Shown piece by piece: positions 1 through 8,814 of a DNA stretch of 64,000 bases. Within the stretch, counting starts at the first letter, position 1; each line of letters begins with the position of its first letter. Both the position numbers and the translations under genes were made by a program. The stretch is taken from assembly GCA_021732005.1 (NCBI GenBank), contig JAKFVT010000033.1, positions 310,001 to 374,000 of the forward strand, read 5' to 3'. Source of the stretch: Mycobacterium sp. GTDB taxonomy: Bacteria > Actinomycetota > Actinomycetes > Mycobacteriales > Mycobacteriaceae. The notes beneath the pieces are model-generated. The model worked only from the letters and a program-made list of their open reading frames with translations. It was not told the DNA's origin and did no database searches.

Positions 1-135
1 GACTCCCGCCTCGCGGAGGTGGGCGAACAGGTGCTCGGCAATGAGCGCGCTGCTCGACGGCGCCGGACTGTACTTCAGGCTGCAGATCAGCGCTACCGCG
101 CGCAGCGGCGCATGCGGCGTTTCGGAAGTGCTCAT
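1..135 (-). CDS. NADPH-dependent FMN reductase-like protein, N-terminal 45 residues only
   Basis: Only the first 45 codons lie in the window; the gene runs off the left edge. The N-terminus has a hydrophobic beta strand (RAVALICSL) followed by SPAPSSSALIAE, the pattern of the phosphate-binding loop of flavodoxin-fold NADPH-dependent FMN reductases, where serines bind the FMN phosphate. The start is the ATG whose complement is at 133-135. It lies downstream of the GAF-ANTAR gene on the same strand, 94 bases away. The family assignment is an inference from a short fragment. Confidence 0.6.
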   Translation of the reverse strand, partial: MSTSETPHAPLRAVALICSLKYSPAPSSSALIAEHLFAHLREAGV

Positions 136-229
136 CCGGTGCAGTTACCCGCCCTATGACGCCCAAAACTGCTGCGGCGCCGATATCTCGGCGACCGCCC
201 CGGTCGTGCGGTCCACTCGTCCACGCGGT

Positions 230-1054
230 TCACGGTGACCGCCCCTTCGGCTCGTCACGCATTCCGCGCAGCGACAAGCGTCGTCCGACGATATCGGCGG
301 CGACGTCTTTGATCGAACGATTGTTTGCGTAGCTGTAGGCGCGCAGACGATCGAGTCCGTCAGCGACCGAGATGTCGAGTTGCACCGCTACCATCCCCGC
401 CGCGATGTACACATCGGCCCGACTGTAAGTGTCAGCGGGGCTCGGTTCCGCCGCCACTGACGCGGCGTCGATCGCAGCAGCGGTGTCGACTGCCATCGGC
501 AGCTGCCTCTCCCAGTGCGACATCAGCGTCTGACCGACGGCGGTCGCACACATGGTCGCCGACTCGTACTGGCGGGGTTCCAGGTCGCCGCTAGAACGGC
601 GATACAACTCGAGCACCCCAATTGCCTGCTCCGGTCCTGGCACTGGGAATGCGAACACCGCTTCGGCTCCCACCTCAGCAGCGTCGATGCAGAATGCCGG
701 CCAGCGGTCCATCGGGGCGCCTCCGTCCAAGCGCTGACACAGTTGGGGCGACGCTGACCGATAGGCATCGAGACACGGTCCCTCCCCGAGCGTGAACTGG
801 AGGTCGTCGATCTGTTGCGCCAGCGCGTCGGTGGCGTACACCAACTCCCTCGGGCCTGAGGGAACAAAGACAGCAACGGCTGCCCCGTCGACGCCGGCCA
901 CCCCCATCACCGCCTCGCAGACACCGCCGAGCCCGGTGGACAATCGGCTGGCGCGCAGACCAGATTCCGGGGCGGATGCGTCGGTCGAATCGTCTTCGTC
1001 GCCGCCAGGCCGTGCTGGTCCATCATCATCCGCGGTACCTACCACGGCGCTCAC
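230..1054 (-). CDS. GAF and ANTAR domain-containing transcription antitermination regulator
   Basis: About 274 residues. After an acidic, low-complexity N-terminus (about 1-35) there is a GAF domain (about 40-185) with the typical LGEGPCLDAY stretch near residues 90-98. An ANTAR domain follows (about 205-262), recognised by AAGMVAVQL and the SYANNRSIKDVAADIV segment. ANTAR domains bind RNA hairpins and prevent termination; in actinobacteria GAF-ANTAR proteins are often orphan sensors without a kinase, and none is next to this one. The start is a GTG with GGAGG only 2 bases upstream; an in-frame GTG 9 bases later (1045) is a reasonable alternative. It follows the glycosyltransferase by 16 bases and is probably cotranscribed with it. 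Confidence 0.85.
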   Translation of the reverse strand: MSAVVGTADDDGPARPGGDEDDSTDASAPESGLRASRLSTGLGGVCEAVMGVAGVDGAAVAVFVPSGPRELVYATDALAQQIDDLQFTLGEGPCLDAYRSASPQLCQRLDGGAPMDRWPAFCIDAAEVGAEAVFAFPVPGPEQAIGVLELYRRSSGDLEPRQYESATMCATAVGQTLMSHWERQLPMAVDTAAAIDAASVAAEPSPADTYSRADVYIAAGMVAVQLDISVADGLDRLRAYSYANNRSIKDVAADIVGRRLSLRGMRDEPKGRSP

Positions 1055-1070
1055 CGCCTCCGGGCCGTCA

Positions 1071-2285
1071 TCAGTTCAAGGACGCGCCGACCCGCGCAGA
1101 AACGCCGTCGGCAGAACGGGACAGCTGCGCCGCTTCGGGCACCAATCCGCGGTACACCTGGATGGTCTCAAAGGCGATCCGGTCCCAGGAATAGCGGGAG
1201 CAGGCCCGGTCGCGACCCGCCGCACCAAGGCTGCTGCGAGTGAACGGCTGAGTGAGCAGTTCCGAGAGCGCACCGGCGCATTCACGGGGTTTGCGGGGTG
1301 AGACCAGCCGGCCAGTGACATCGGGAATGACCGTATCGGTCAGGCCGCCCACCGCCGAGGCCACCACCGGCACGCCGCACGCCATCGCCTCCAGCGCCAC
1401 CAGGCCGAACGATTCTTGTTGCGGCACACAGGCCACGACGTCAGCTGAGCGCAACAGTTCGGGCATCTCCTGATGCGACGCGCGCCCGTAGAATCGCACC
1501 CGGTCGACGACACCAAGCCGGGTGGCCAGCGCCGTCAGCCGAGAAGCTTCCCCGTCCCTCGCCCGTCCGCCGGCAGCGATCTCACCGACGATGAGCAATT
1601 CGGCATTGGGAATCAACGACAACGAGCGGATCAGGGTGTCGTAGCCCCGGCCCGCCGCAACATCGCCGGCGGCCAGTATCCGCTGCCGCTCGCCGCGTGG
1701 TGCGACAACGCCATCTGGACTGAACACATCGGTATCGACCCCGCAGGGCACTACCGAGATCCGTGCCCGCGGTCTACCCATCCGGCTCGCTTGACGCATT
1801 TCCTCAGTGTGGGAAGCGACCAGCCAGGTACTGCCGCGTGTCACGATCGCCTCCAGGCGCCGCCTCGACTGCGCTCCGGGCCGCGCGGGATCGGGCCCGG
1901 TAGTGCCTGCCAACGAATGCAGGCTCTGCACCGTCGGAATCTGCTGTGCCCTGGCGGCCAATTGCGCGGCGACCCCCGCACTCCAAAAGTGTGCATGCAC
2001 CACGTCAGGCGTATCGCCCGCCCACTGATCCTCCAGAAACTGGGTGAACGCACCGAGGTCCTGAAGCATCTCGGCATCGGAGTGTGTTTTGTGAACACCA
2101 GCTGGGCCGTGGACTACCGCGAACCCGCCCGCTGTCTGCCCTCGCTCTGTCCCACGCGACGTCTCGCGGCCGGTGTACATCGTGACCTCATGGCCCTGCC
2201 GGGCGAGCGCAGCCGAAAGGCCCGCAAGCTGGCGCGGTTGCGAAGTGGCGACTCCGCCGTCGAGACAGACAATGGCGATCTTCAT
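1071..2285 (-). CDS. GT4-type glycosyltransferase
   Basis: About 404 residues from the ATG at 2285 (MKIAIVCLDGG), which begins at the conserved first beta strand; an upstream in-frame start at 2450 would add a non-conserved leader. Two Rossmann halves (GT-B fold) are visible. The N-terminal half has HAHFWSAGVAAQLA and SLHSL, and the C-terminal half has VPCGVDTDVF and the GT4 signature ESFGLVALEAMACGVPVV, whose Glu residues bind the nucleotide sugar. It probably transfers a sugar or mannose from a nucleotide donor to a lipid or small acceptor at the cytoplasmic membrane. The acceptor cannot be told from sequence. Weak SD (GGGG). Confidence 0.85.
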   Translation of the reverse strand: MKIAIVCLDGGVATSQPRQLAGLSAALARQGHEVTMYTGRETSRGTERGQTAGGFAVVHGPAGVHKTHSDAEMLQDLGAFTQFLEDQWAGDTPDVVHAHFWSAGVAAQLAARAQQIPTVQSLHSLAGTTGPDPARPGAQSRRRLEAIVTRGSTWLVASHTEEMRQASRMGRPRARISVVPCGVDTDVFSPDGVVAPRGERQRILAAGDVAAGRGYDTLIRSLSLIPNAELLIVGEIAAGGRARDGEASRLTALATRLGVVDRVRFYGRASHQEMPELLRSADVVACVPQQESFGLVALEAMACGVPVVASAVGGLTDTVIPDVTGRLVSPRKPRECAGALSELLTQPFTRSSLGAAGRDRACSRYSWDRIAFETIQVYRGLVPEAAQLSRSADGVSARVGASLN

Positions 2286-2874
2286 CGCAGCAACCCCACG
2301 AGTCCAGACACACCCCAGGAATGACCCGGTGTGTAACAAAATGCTGGGACCTGCATCAAGCGAGCCACTCCAAGGGCACCATGGGAGTCGGCTACCCCGG
2401 TCGAATGCGATTAAACGCCGTTCCGATCTTTCTGGCCCAAGCATCGTCATTGCCAGGTTTTAACAAGGTTCACCAGCGCACTCGGCCCAATATTGGCGGC
2501 CGCGTTGCCCAGGCTCTTCGCGGTTACTTCAGAGCAGCGATGCCGAGGCCCGAGCTCTTCCTGGATCGACTCGGTCCGCGCCCACGTGCTGCCTGATACC
2601 ACTCGCCCGTGCGTGCGCGCCGGCCAACGGAGTCGCGGGCTCGAGTTATCTGAGGTCAGCCACGGACTCTTGCTGTGGCACAACGGAATCCATCCAGATG
2701 AGCCCCAACTCATCAGGGCTCTGGCGAGAGTTCCTGCCAGAAAAGGCTTTTAGCGGCGACTGTTGCGCTGCGCCGGCCGATGGACCAGGGTGAGGCGTAG
2801 CTCGCCGACGCACTAGCCGAACGCCGATGACCGGTCGCTACCGGCTTCCAGGCGGCATAGGCGACAATGAAGCG
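2286..2874. other. Long intergenic region between divergent genes
   Basis: About 590 bases between the glycosyltransferase start and the RsbQ-like gene start, which face away from each other. Short open frames exist here, but their translations are rich in Arg, Ser and Trp with no recognisable domain and no good SD, so I call none of them. It must hold both promoters. No clear repeat or palindrome was found. Confidence 0.5.
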
Positions 2875-3672
2875 ATGGACGTCGCCTCCCGCAACCACGT
2901 CACCCGCGTGGGTGACGTTGACGGGCCGACGCTCCTCCTAGCCCACGGCTTCGGCTGCGACCAGCACCTATGGCACCCGGTAGCGTCTCGGCTGCGGGAC
3001 CGGTTCGACATCGTCCTGTTCGACCACGTCGGTTCGGGAAACGCCGACCCCGCCGCGTGGGATCCGGCCAAGTACGCGTCGCTGCAGGGCTACGCCGACG
3101 ACGTGGTGGAGATCGCCGAGGCTCTCGATCTGCACGACGTGGTGCTCGTCGGGCACTCGGTGGCCGCCATGATCGGGGCGCTGGCGGTGTCCCGGGCGCC
3201 GGCCCGGTTCGGCAAGCTCGCGATGATCACCCCGTCCCCCCGCTACATCGACGACGACGGCTATCGCGGCGGTTTCAGCCGTGCCGACATCGACGAGCTA
3301 CTCGAATCGTTGGAAAGCAACTACCTCGGCTGGTCGCAGTCGATGGCCCCGGCGATCATGGGCAACGCGGACCGCCCAGAGCTCGCCGAGGACCTCGCCA
3401 CGACGTTCTGCCGCACCAACCCCGCGGCCGCGAAGGTCTTCGCCCGCGCCACGTTCCTCTCCGACAACCGAGCCGACCTCGCCGGTGTCCCGGTTCCCAC
3501 ACTGATCGTCGACTGCCGCCAGGATGTCATCGCGCCGCCGGGAGTCGGCGCCTACGTGCGCGATCACATCCCCGACGCCCAACTGATCACCCTCGACGCG
3601 ACCGGCCACTGCCCGCACGTCAGCGCGCCCGAGGCCACCGCTGAAGTACTTGCGGCATTCGCCTCCGCATGA
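2875..3672 (+). CDS. RsbQ-like alpha/beta hydrolase
   Basis: About 265 residues. The start is the ATG at 2875 (MDVASRNHVTRVG), where homology to the family begins. It has the hydrolase nucleophile motif GHSVA with Ser95, Asp217 in the CRQDVIAP segment and His245 in ATGHCPH. This spacing matches what I recall for Bacillus subtilis RsbQ (Ser96, Asp219, His247). RsbQ acts upstream of the PAS-PP2C phosphatase RsbP in energy-stress signalling, probably by supplying or processing a small hydrophobic ligand for the PAS domain. The next gene is exactly such a phosphatase and its ATG overlaps this stop codon (ATGA), so the pair should be translationally coupled. Relatives also include strigolactone/karrikin-receptor-like hydrolases. 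Confidence 0.88.
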   Translation: MDVASRNHVTRVGDVDGPTLLLAHGFGCDQHLWHPVASRLRDRFDIVLFDHVGSGNADPAAWDPAKYASLQGYADDVVEIAEALDLHDVVLVGHSVAAMIGALAVSRAPARFGKLAMITPSPRYIDDDGYRGGFSRADIDELLESLESNYLGWSQSMAPAIMGNADRPELAEDLATTFCRTNPAAAKVFARATFLSDNRADLAGVPVPTLIVDCRQDVIAPPGVGAYVRDHIPDAQLITLDATGHCPHVSAPEATAEVLAAFASA

Positions 3673-4814
3673 CCGACGCCAAGGATCTGTGGCAGAACGC
3701 ACCCAGCGGTCAGCTGGCGGCGACCCCGGACGGACGCATCCTCGACGCCAACGCGACGTTGGCGTCCTGGCTGGGAACTACGCCGAACGCGTTGCGCGGC
3801 AGGCCGATCACTGATCTGTTCACCGTCGGCGGGCGAATTCACTTCGAAACCCACTTCGCGCCGCTGCTGCAGATGAGTGGCGAACTCGAAGGCATCAGCG
3901 TGGAACTCCGGGCTGCCGACGGCTCGCGCCGGTCCGTCTTTCTGACCGCCAACGTCAAGAGCGCTGACGACGGCCGCCCGGAACTGATTCGCGTCGACAT
4001 CCAAGACGCGAGCGAACGACGGTCGTACGAACGAGCTCTGCTCAACGAGCGCAAACGCGCCGAATCCGAGCGAGCCAGGGCGGAGTCGCTGGCCGAGACC
4101 TTGCGTCGGTCGCTGCTGCCACCGTCGCTGTCGGTGCCCGAGGGGCTCACCGCTGCCGCCCACTACCATGCGTCGGTGCAAGACATCGGCGGTGACTTCT
4201 ACGACCTTTTCCCGTTGTCGCACAGCGTGTCTGGGTTCTTCCTCGGCGATGTGTGCGGTAAAGGACCGGCAGCCGCGGCGATCACGTCGTTGACCCGCTA
4301 CACCCTGCGCACCGCCGCCGTCGTCGACCCCGACCCGATCACTGTGCTGCACCGGCTGAACACCGTGATCGGCCAGGAGCATCGCGATGGGCAAACACGC
4401 TTCTGCACAGTCATTTTCGGCACTCTCACTCAGAAGGACGACGGGTTCGAGGTGCGGCTGGCCGGCGGCGGGCATCCGGCCCCGCTGTTGATGGGGCGCT
4501 CCGGTGAGGTCAGCTTTCTGGATATCACCGGCGGGATGGCAGTCGGTTTGACCGATCGGCCGCGGTTCGTCGAGGCCTCGCTGCGACTTGCGCCGGGCGA
4601 CACCATGCTGCTCTACAGCGACGGCCTGACCGAGGCACGAGTCGGCGACGGCAAACGCCGATACGACGACGACGGCGCCCTGCGTCGATTCGTCACGGCG
4701 TTGGGGCCTGTCGGCGCTGATGCGTTGATCGCTGAAATCCGCCAGCTGCTGGACTCTTTCGGATCCGGCATCGAAGACGACACAGCAGTGCTGGCGCTGG
4801 GTGTACCCGAGTGA
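3669..4814 (+). CDS. RsbP-like PAS and PP2C (SpoIIE-type) serine phosphatase
   Basis: 381 residues. An N-terminal PAS domain (about 5-115) is followed by a charged coiled-coil linker (about 118-150, rich in Glu, Arg and Ala). A SpoIIE/RsbU-type PP2C domain follows (about 155-380). All metal-binding motifs look intact: GGDFYD, GDVCGKG, GGGHPAP, YSDGLTEA and DDTAVLALG. Such enzymes dephosphorylate an anti-anti-sigma factor and free a stress sigma factor. No sigma, anti-sigma or STAS gene is in this window, so the partner is encoded elsewhere. The start overlaps the hydrolase stop by 4 bases. The layout is that of B. subtilis rsbQ-rsbP. Confidence 0.9.
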   Translation: MTDAKDLWQNAPSGQLAATPDGRILDANATLASWLGTTPNALRGRPITDLFTVGGRIHFETHFAPLLQMSGELEGISVELRAADGSRRSVFLTANVKSADDGRPELIRVDIQDASERRSYERALLNERKRAESERARAESLAETLRRSLLPPSLSVPEGLTAAAHYHASVQDIGGDFYDLFPLSHSVSGFFLGDVCGKGPAAAAITSLTRYTLRTAAVVDPDPITVLHRLNTVIGQEHRDGQTRFCTVIFGTLTQKDDGFEVRLAGGGHPAPLLMGRSGEVSFLDITGGMAVGLTDRPRFVEASLRLAPGDTMLLYSDGLTEARVGDGKRRYDDDGALRRFVTALGPVGADALIAEIRQLLDSFGSGIEDDTAVLALGVPE

Positions 4815-4825
4815 TTGGAGAATCG

Positions 4826-5911
4826 ATGACGACGAGCTTCGTAGTGCAACGCAATGATCTGCGCACCACCCACTGGGATGAGTCACCCCCACCCAGCCTG
4901 GACGCCGGTGACGTGCGGCTGCGGATCGACGACTTCGCCTTGACGTCGAACAACATCACCTACGCCGCCCTCGGCGACGTGATGAACTACTGGCAGTTCT
5001 ATCCGACCGGCGAATGGGGCACCGGTCACATCCCGGTATGGGGCTTCGCCACCGTCATCGAATCACGCTGTCCCGGAGTGGAAGTCGACGAGCGATTCTA
5101 CGGCTACTGGCCGATCGCCGACGAGGTGGTGCTGCAGGCCACCGACGTGCACCCGGGTGGTTTCGCCGAGGGCTCCGAGCACCGGCGCGCCCTGCACGCG
5201 GTCTACAACCAGTACGTGCGATGCAGTGCCGACCCCGGTTATCGAGCCGACCGCGAGGCGCAGCAGGCGCTGCTACGTCCGCTGTTCGCCACGTCGTTCC
5301 TGATCGACGACTTCCTTGCCGACAACGCATTCTTCGGCGCCACGACGGTCATCCTGTCCAGCGCATCCAGCAAGACCGCGTACGGCACCGCGTTCTGCCT
5401 CGCGCAGCGCGGCGGGGCCGTCACGGTCGTCGGGCTGACGTCGCCGGCGAATGCCGAATTCACCCGCGCGCTGGGCTGTTACGACGACGTCCTCTGCTAC
5501 GACGACGCGGGCACCCTTCCCGAGGTCGCGTCGGTGTACGTCGACATGAGCGGGGACACCGCGGTGCGCGGAGCGGTGCACCGCAGACTCGGCGATCTGC
5601 TGGCCTACAGCTGCGCGGTGGGTGCGACACATTGGGATGCGATGGGTGGCGGCGGTGACTTGCCCGGCCCACCGCCCCAGCTGTTCTTCGCGCCCGAACA
5701 GGCCCGCAAGCGCGCGGCGGAGTGGGGCCCAGAAGGTCTGCAAGGACGGCTGGCCGACGCGTGGACGGCGTTCCTGGCACGCATCGACGACGCCGAGCAG
5801 CCGTGGATGACCGTGGTGACTTCACAGGGTCGCGCCGCCGTCGAGCAGTGTTATACGGCGCTGCTGGATGGGACCGTTCCGGCCAACGAAGGACACATCC
5901 TGTCGGTCTGA
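4826..5911 (+). CDS. DUF2855 family protein
   Basis: About 361 residues; function unknown. I choose the ATG at 4826 because a GGAG lies 5 bases upstream. A GTG at 4811 overlaps the phosphatase stop and would give 5 more residues. The middle contains a Rossmann-like segment (ILSSASSKTAYGTAFCLAQRG), suggesting a medium-chain-dehydrogenase-like nucleotide fold as in quinone oxidoreductases. The GxGxxG pattern is replaced by Ser-rich residues. It is the third gene of the RsbQ/RsbP-like run and may supply or sense a metabolite in that circuit; this is inference from position only. Confidence 0.75.
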   Translation: MTTSFVVQRNDLRTTHWDESPPPSLDAGDVRLRIDDFALTSNNITYAALGDVMNYWQFYPTGEWGTGHIPVWGFATVIESRCPGVEVDERFYGYWPIADEVVLQATDVHPGGFAEGSEHRRALHAVYNQYVRCSADPGYRADREAQQALLRPLFATSFLIDDFLADNAFFGATTVILSSASSKTAYGTAFCLAQRGGAVTVVGLTSPANAEFTRALGCYDDVLCYDDAGTLPEVASVYVDMSGDTAVRGAVHRRLGDLLAYSCAVGATHWDAMGGGGDLPGPPPQLFFAPEQARKRAAEWGPEGLQGRLADAWTAFLARIDDAEQPWMTVVTSQGRAAVEQCYTALLDGTVPANEGHILSV

Positions 5912-5916
5912 GTCGA

Positions 5917-6993
5917 CTACGCAGGTCCGTTCGTGTCGACGAGTTGCTCGGGGGCGTAAGCACTTTTACCGCGGCCCAGCCGCTTCGCTTGATACATCGC
6001 ATGGTCCGCGTCCCGAAGGATGGTGGCCGCGGTGTTCTCGTCGCGCTCGTTGATCGGAGCGATGCCGATGCTGGCAGTCATGCCCAGGGTGGTGTCACCG
6101 ATGCGCACCGGCTCGGACAATGCGGCATGCATTCGCTCGCTGAGTCCGTCCAGCGCCTCGCGGGTCGTCGGGCCGAACAGCAGCGCGACGAATTCGTCGC
6201 CGCCGAGCCGGGCGACCACATCCCCGGCTCGCACCGAACGCTGAAGGCGTTGCGCGGCAGCCTGAAGCATCGTGTCGCCCGCGTCGTGTCCCAGTGAATC
6301 GTTGATGACTTTCAGATCGTCGACATCGAGAAACAGCACGGCGGACAACGCATCACGCCCCTCGCGGTTAAGAGCGTCGGTGATCCGGGCCAGCACATAG
6401 GCCCGATTCGGCAGGCCGGTCAGGTCGTCGTGGGTGGCTTGATGGGCCAGGCGCTCACTTGCGGTGCGCTCGGAGGAGATTTCGGCAATCTGGCGCGCGT
6501 GAACGTAGGTCGCGAGGAATGCCGCACAGCACAGGTATGCGTACAAGACGACCAGGAACCAGGCTGCCGGCCATCCGATTCTCTGGTGGATCGACGTATC
6601 GGCGAACAGGGTCCCCAAGAACGCAACCACGCTCAGCGACAACACGATTGCCGCACGCTGCCAGGACAACTCGACGATTACCATCAGCGGGAGCAGCCCG
6701 ATGAGCAGCAACGGGACGTAACCGCCTGACGTCAGCAGGTGGAAACCCGCCACCGCCACGATGTCGGTGGCTGCGGTCGCGATGCGCCACCGCGGTCCGC
6801 TGATCAACTTGCCGGCCGGCGAGACCGCGAGAACCGCGGCGCCGATCGCGGCGAGCGCATACACCGCGATCCAGATGCACTCCGCGAGCCAGTCGCCCGG
6901 CGACGTGCCGACGATCATCGCGCCGACCATGATCAGCACGACACCGAGCCGCAGCACCGCCTGACGGGCACGGCCGAGGGCTATCAGGTCCAT
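5917..6993 (-). CDS. Membrane-bound GGDEF diguanylate cyclase
   Basis: 358 residues. Roughly six hydrophobic segments fill residues 10-165 (for example 15-30, 38-58, 75-90, 94-128 and 142-163). A short linker leads to a C-terminal GGDEF domain (about 185-345). The active-site motif GGDEF is intact at 264-268, and an RxxD inhibitory (I) site, RAGD, sits five residues before it, so product inhibition by c-di-GMP is expected. No EAL domain follows. It is convergent with the DUF2855 gene, leaving only 5 bases between the stop codons. Confidence 0.92.
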   Translation of the reverse strand: MDLIALGRARQAVLRLGVVLIMVGAMIVGTSPGDWLAECIWIAVYALAAIGAAVLAVSPAGKLISGPRWRIATAATDIVAVAGFHLLTSGGYVPLLLIGLLPLMVIVELSWQRAAIVLSLSVVAFLGTLFADTSIHQRIGWPAAWFLVVLYAYLCCAAFLATYVHARQIAEISSERTASERLAHQATHDDLTGLPNRAYVLARITDALNREGRDALSAVLFLDVDDLKVINDSLGHDAGDTMLQAAAQRLQRSVRAGDVVARLGGDEFVALLFGPTTREALDGLSERMHAALSEPVRIGDTTLGMTASIGIAPINERDENTAATILRDADHAMYQAKRLGRGKSAYAPEQLVDTNGPA

Positions 6994-7186
6994 GGCGGTT
7001 CAGCTACCACGACGAAGCGGGAAAAACCGATCGTTATTACGCACTCGTCAATAATTTCACAGATTCAGCGAAGAACTACGCCAGACGACCAATTGATGCG
7101 GCGCGCACGCGAAACGCAATGAACGACCCTTTGCCAATCTTCCTGATAATTTCTCAGGAACAATCCGCCCAAGCAAGGGACACGGC

Positions 7187-8011
7187 ATGACCGCTGCAGT
7201 TGGTGCGACGACATGGACCGTGACATTCCGCGACACGTTGCGGAGTGTTTGCGCCGCGGGCATCGCCGCCGCCGTGTTGACAGCAGGCTGGGGAGCCGCT
7301 GCGCCAGGCGAGGTCGCCCGTCCAGTCGTCGGCCAGGTGGTCGAACTCGAAGCCACGCTCGCCGCGTCCGTGATATCGACCGCAGTCGACGCCGTCGCTT
7401 CGGCGCCTGAGCCCGTCGTCGCGAATTCCATTGGGACAGAACAGGCCCCGGCCTCCGTCACCGTTGTGGTACCTGAGCCGGCCTACAAATTCGTCCAAGG
7501 TTTGGTCATCGCTGGAGCGGCCGCACTGTTGACACCGGTCTGGTACCTCGGCTTTCCGGTCACCCTTACGGGTAGCGCGGCGTTCCTGATTGTCCTCATG
7601 CGTCCATTCGTCGCCGCTGCCGGCGGAACGATGACCCCGACTTTGACCGGCATGGCGGTGCTCTTCGGTGCACTTGTTTACGCGCTCCTGCCGCCGGCCC
7701 TGGTCGTCGCCGGCCTGGTACAGGCGGGATCGGCGGTCTCGGACGCCCTCTCCCAACCAGGGGCTGCGACGGCAGCACCTCGCGTCGCGGGCGCCCGCGA
7801 TGTCCCGGCCGGCGCCGGCCGCTCCGGTCGCGGCACCGCCACCCCGCGCACGCAATCCGCGAATGCCGTGCCCAGCCGGACCGCACCGACCGCGGCCGTC
7901 GTTGCGGCGAAGGGGCGCTCCGGGTCCCCCACCGCCGGCACCTCGTCGAAGAAGTCGACGAGCACCGGCGGGGCCAAGCGCGCGGTGGGAGGCAGCGGCC
8001 GGAGCCGCTGA
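7187..8011 (+). CDS. Exported or membrane protein of unknown function, Ala/Ser/Pro-rich tail
   Basis: 274 residues; not recognised. An N-terminal hydrophobic segment (about 20-42) resembles a signal peptide or anchor. After a variable stretch, two or three further hydrophobic segments occur (about 103-150 and 153-180). The last 90 residues are low-complexity, rich in Ala, Thr, Ser, Pro, Gly and Arg. The pattern suits a cell-envelope protein of mycobacteria. The start ATG follows a weak AAGGGA. It is convergent with tRNA-Tyr and shares a stem-loop with it. Confidence 0.6.
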   Translation: MTAAVGATTWTVTFRDTLRSVCAAGIAAAVLTAGWGAAAPGEVARPVVGQVVELEATLAASVISTAVDAVASAPEPVVANSIGTEQAPASVTVVVPEPAYKFVQGLVIAGAAALLTPVWYLGFPVTLTGSAAFLIVLMRPFVAAAGGTMTPTLTGMAVLFGALVYALLPPALVVAGLVQAGSAVSDALSQPGAATAAPRVAGARDVPAGAGRSGRGTATPRTQSANAVPSRTAPTAAVVAAKGRSGSPTAGTSSKKSTSTGGAKRAVGGSGRSR

Positions 8012-8028
8012 CGCCCCCGGAAATGCAG

Positions 8029-8055
8029 TCAGGCCCGGTTGAAATCCGGGCCTGA
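8029..8055. terminator. Stem-loop between convergent gene and tRNA-Tyr
   Basis: A perfect 10-bp inverted repeat (TCAGGCCCGG and CCGGGCCTGA) around a 7-base loop. It lies 17 bases after the stop of the upstream plus-strand gene and 3 bases beyond the encoded CCA of the minus-strand tRNA. No T-run follows on either side, as is usual for mycobacterial terminators. It probably works in both directions. Confidence 0.75.
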
Positions 8056-8058
8056 ACT

Positions 8059-8144
8059 TGGTGGCAGGTACAGGATTCGAACCTGTGTAGGCTTTCGCCG
8101 ACGGATTTACAGTCCGCTCCCATTGGCCGCTCGGGCAACCTGCC
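8059..8144 (-). tRNA. tRNA-Tyr (anticodon GTA)
   Basis: 86 bases including an encoded CCA end (8059-8061). The acceptor stem pairs GGCAGGT with ACCTGCC and has discriminator A. The anticodon loop reads CTGTAAA, giving GTA at positions 8108-8110 on the complement. The T arm contains GGTTCGAATCC. The variable arm is long (type II), as in bacterial tRNA-Tyr. Confidence 0.96.
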
Positions 8145-8245
8145 TGGGTGCGCCGCGCCGGGGATCCGGTTTGGTGCGACTAGCAGGGTACAACGATCAT
8201 GTACCTCAGACACAAACCGGCCGATCAACCGAAGGGACGAGTCCA

Positions 8246-8737
8246 ATGGCGGATTCATCGTTCGACATCGTGAGCAAGGTCGACCGCCAAGAGGTCGACA
8301 ACGCACTGAACCAGGCGGCCAAAGAGCTGAGCACCCGGTTCGACTTCCGCGGTACCGACACCACGATCGCCTGGAAGGGCGACGAAGCCATCGAGATCGT
8401 CAGCTCCACCGAGGAGCGGGTGAAGGCTGCCGTCGACGTCTTCAGGGAAAAGCTGATCCGCCGCGACATCTCCATGAAAGCCTTCGACGCCGACGAACCG
8501 CAGGCCAGCGGAAAGACCTACAAGGTGTCGGGCACCCTCAAGCAGGGAATCGACCAGGAGCACGCCAAGAAGATCAACAAGCTCATCCGCGACGAAGGCC
8601 CCAAAGGGGTGAAGTCGCAGGTACAGGGCGACGAGATTCGGGTCAGCTCCAAGAAGCGTGACGACCTGCAGGCTGTCATCGCCTTGCTCAAAGGTGCCGA
8701 CCTCGACGTGGCCCTGCAGTTCGTCAACTACCGGTAG
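8246..8737 (+). CDS. YajQ family nucleotide-binding protein
   Basis: 163 residues starting at the ATG preceded by GAAGGGA (8231-8237). The start [13 protein letters not shown] and the motifs [23 protein letters not shown] and [18 protein letters not shown] residues are typical of the whole-length YajQ/UPF0234 family. Family members have two ferredoxin-like domains and bind nucleotides; some bind c-di-GMP (XC_3703 of Xanthomonas) or act as phage or tRNA-binding factors. A c-di-GMP cyclase is encoded about 1.3 kb away, but no functional link is shown. In M. tuberculosis the homologue next to gpsA is Rv0566c. Confidence 0.93.
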   Translation: MADSSFDIVSKVDRQEVDNALNQAAKELSTRFDFRGTDTTIAWKGDEAIEIVSSTEERVKAAVDVFREKLIRRDISMKAFDADEPQASGKTYKVSGTLKQGIDQEHAKKINKLIRDEGPKGVKSQVQGDEIRVSSKKRDDLQAVIALLKGADLDVALQFVNYR

Positions 8738-8814
8738 ACCGAGGGCCCTCGCTCAACCAACCGGTCAGTGCCTAGTGTGGTGAGCATCACCACCCACGCG
8801 AAGCGAGGACCGCG

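Noticed and set aside
41..238. A 65-codon plus-strand frame at the left edge
   Set aside because: It is antisense to the FMN-reductase-like start and the GAF-ANTAR gap, with no domain and no SD.
3564..4892. A 442-codon minus-strand frame opposite the PP2C phosphatase
   Set aside because: Its composition is that of an antisense shadow (Gln, His and Arg rich) and it has no domain, while the opposite strand has full PAS and PP2C motifs.
8740..8751. CGAGGGCCCTCG palindrome after the YajQ gene as a terminator
   Set aside because: The 12-bp palindrome leaves no loop, so a hairpin would lose its central pairs; kept only as a note.
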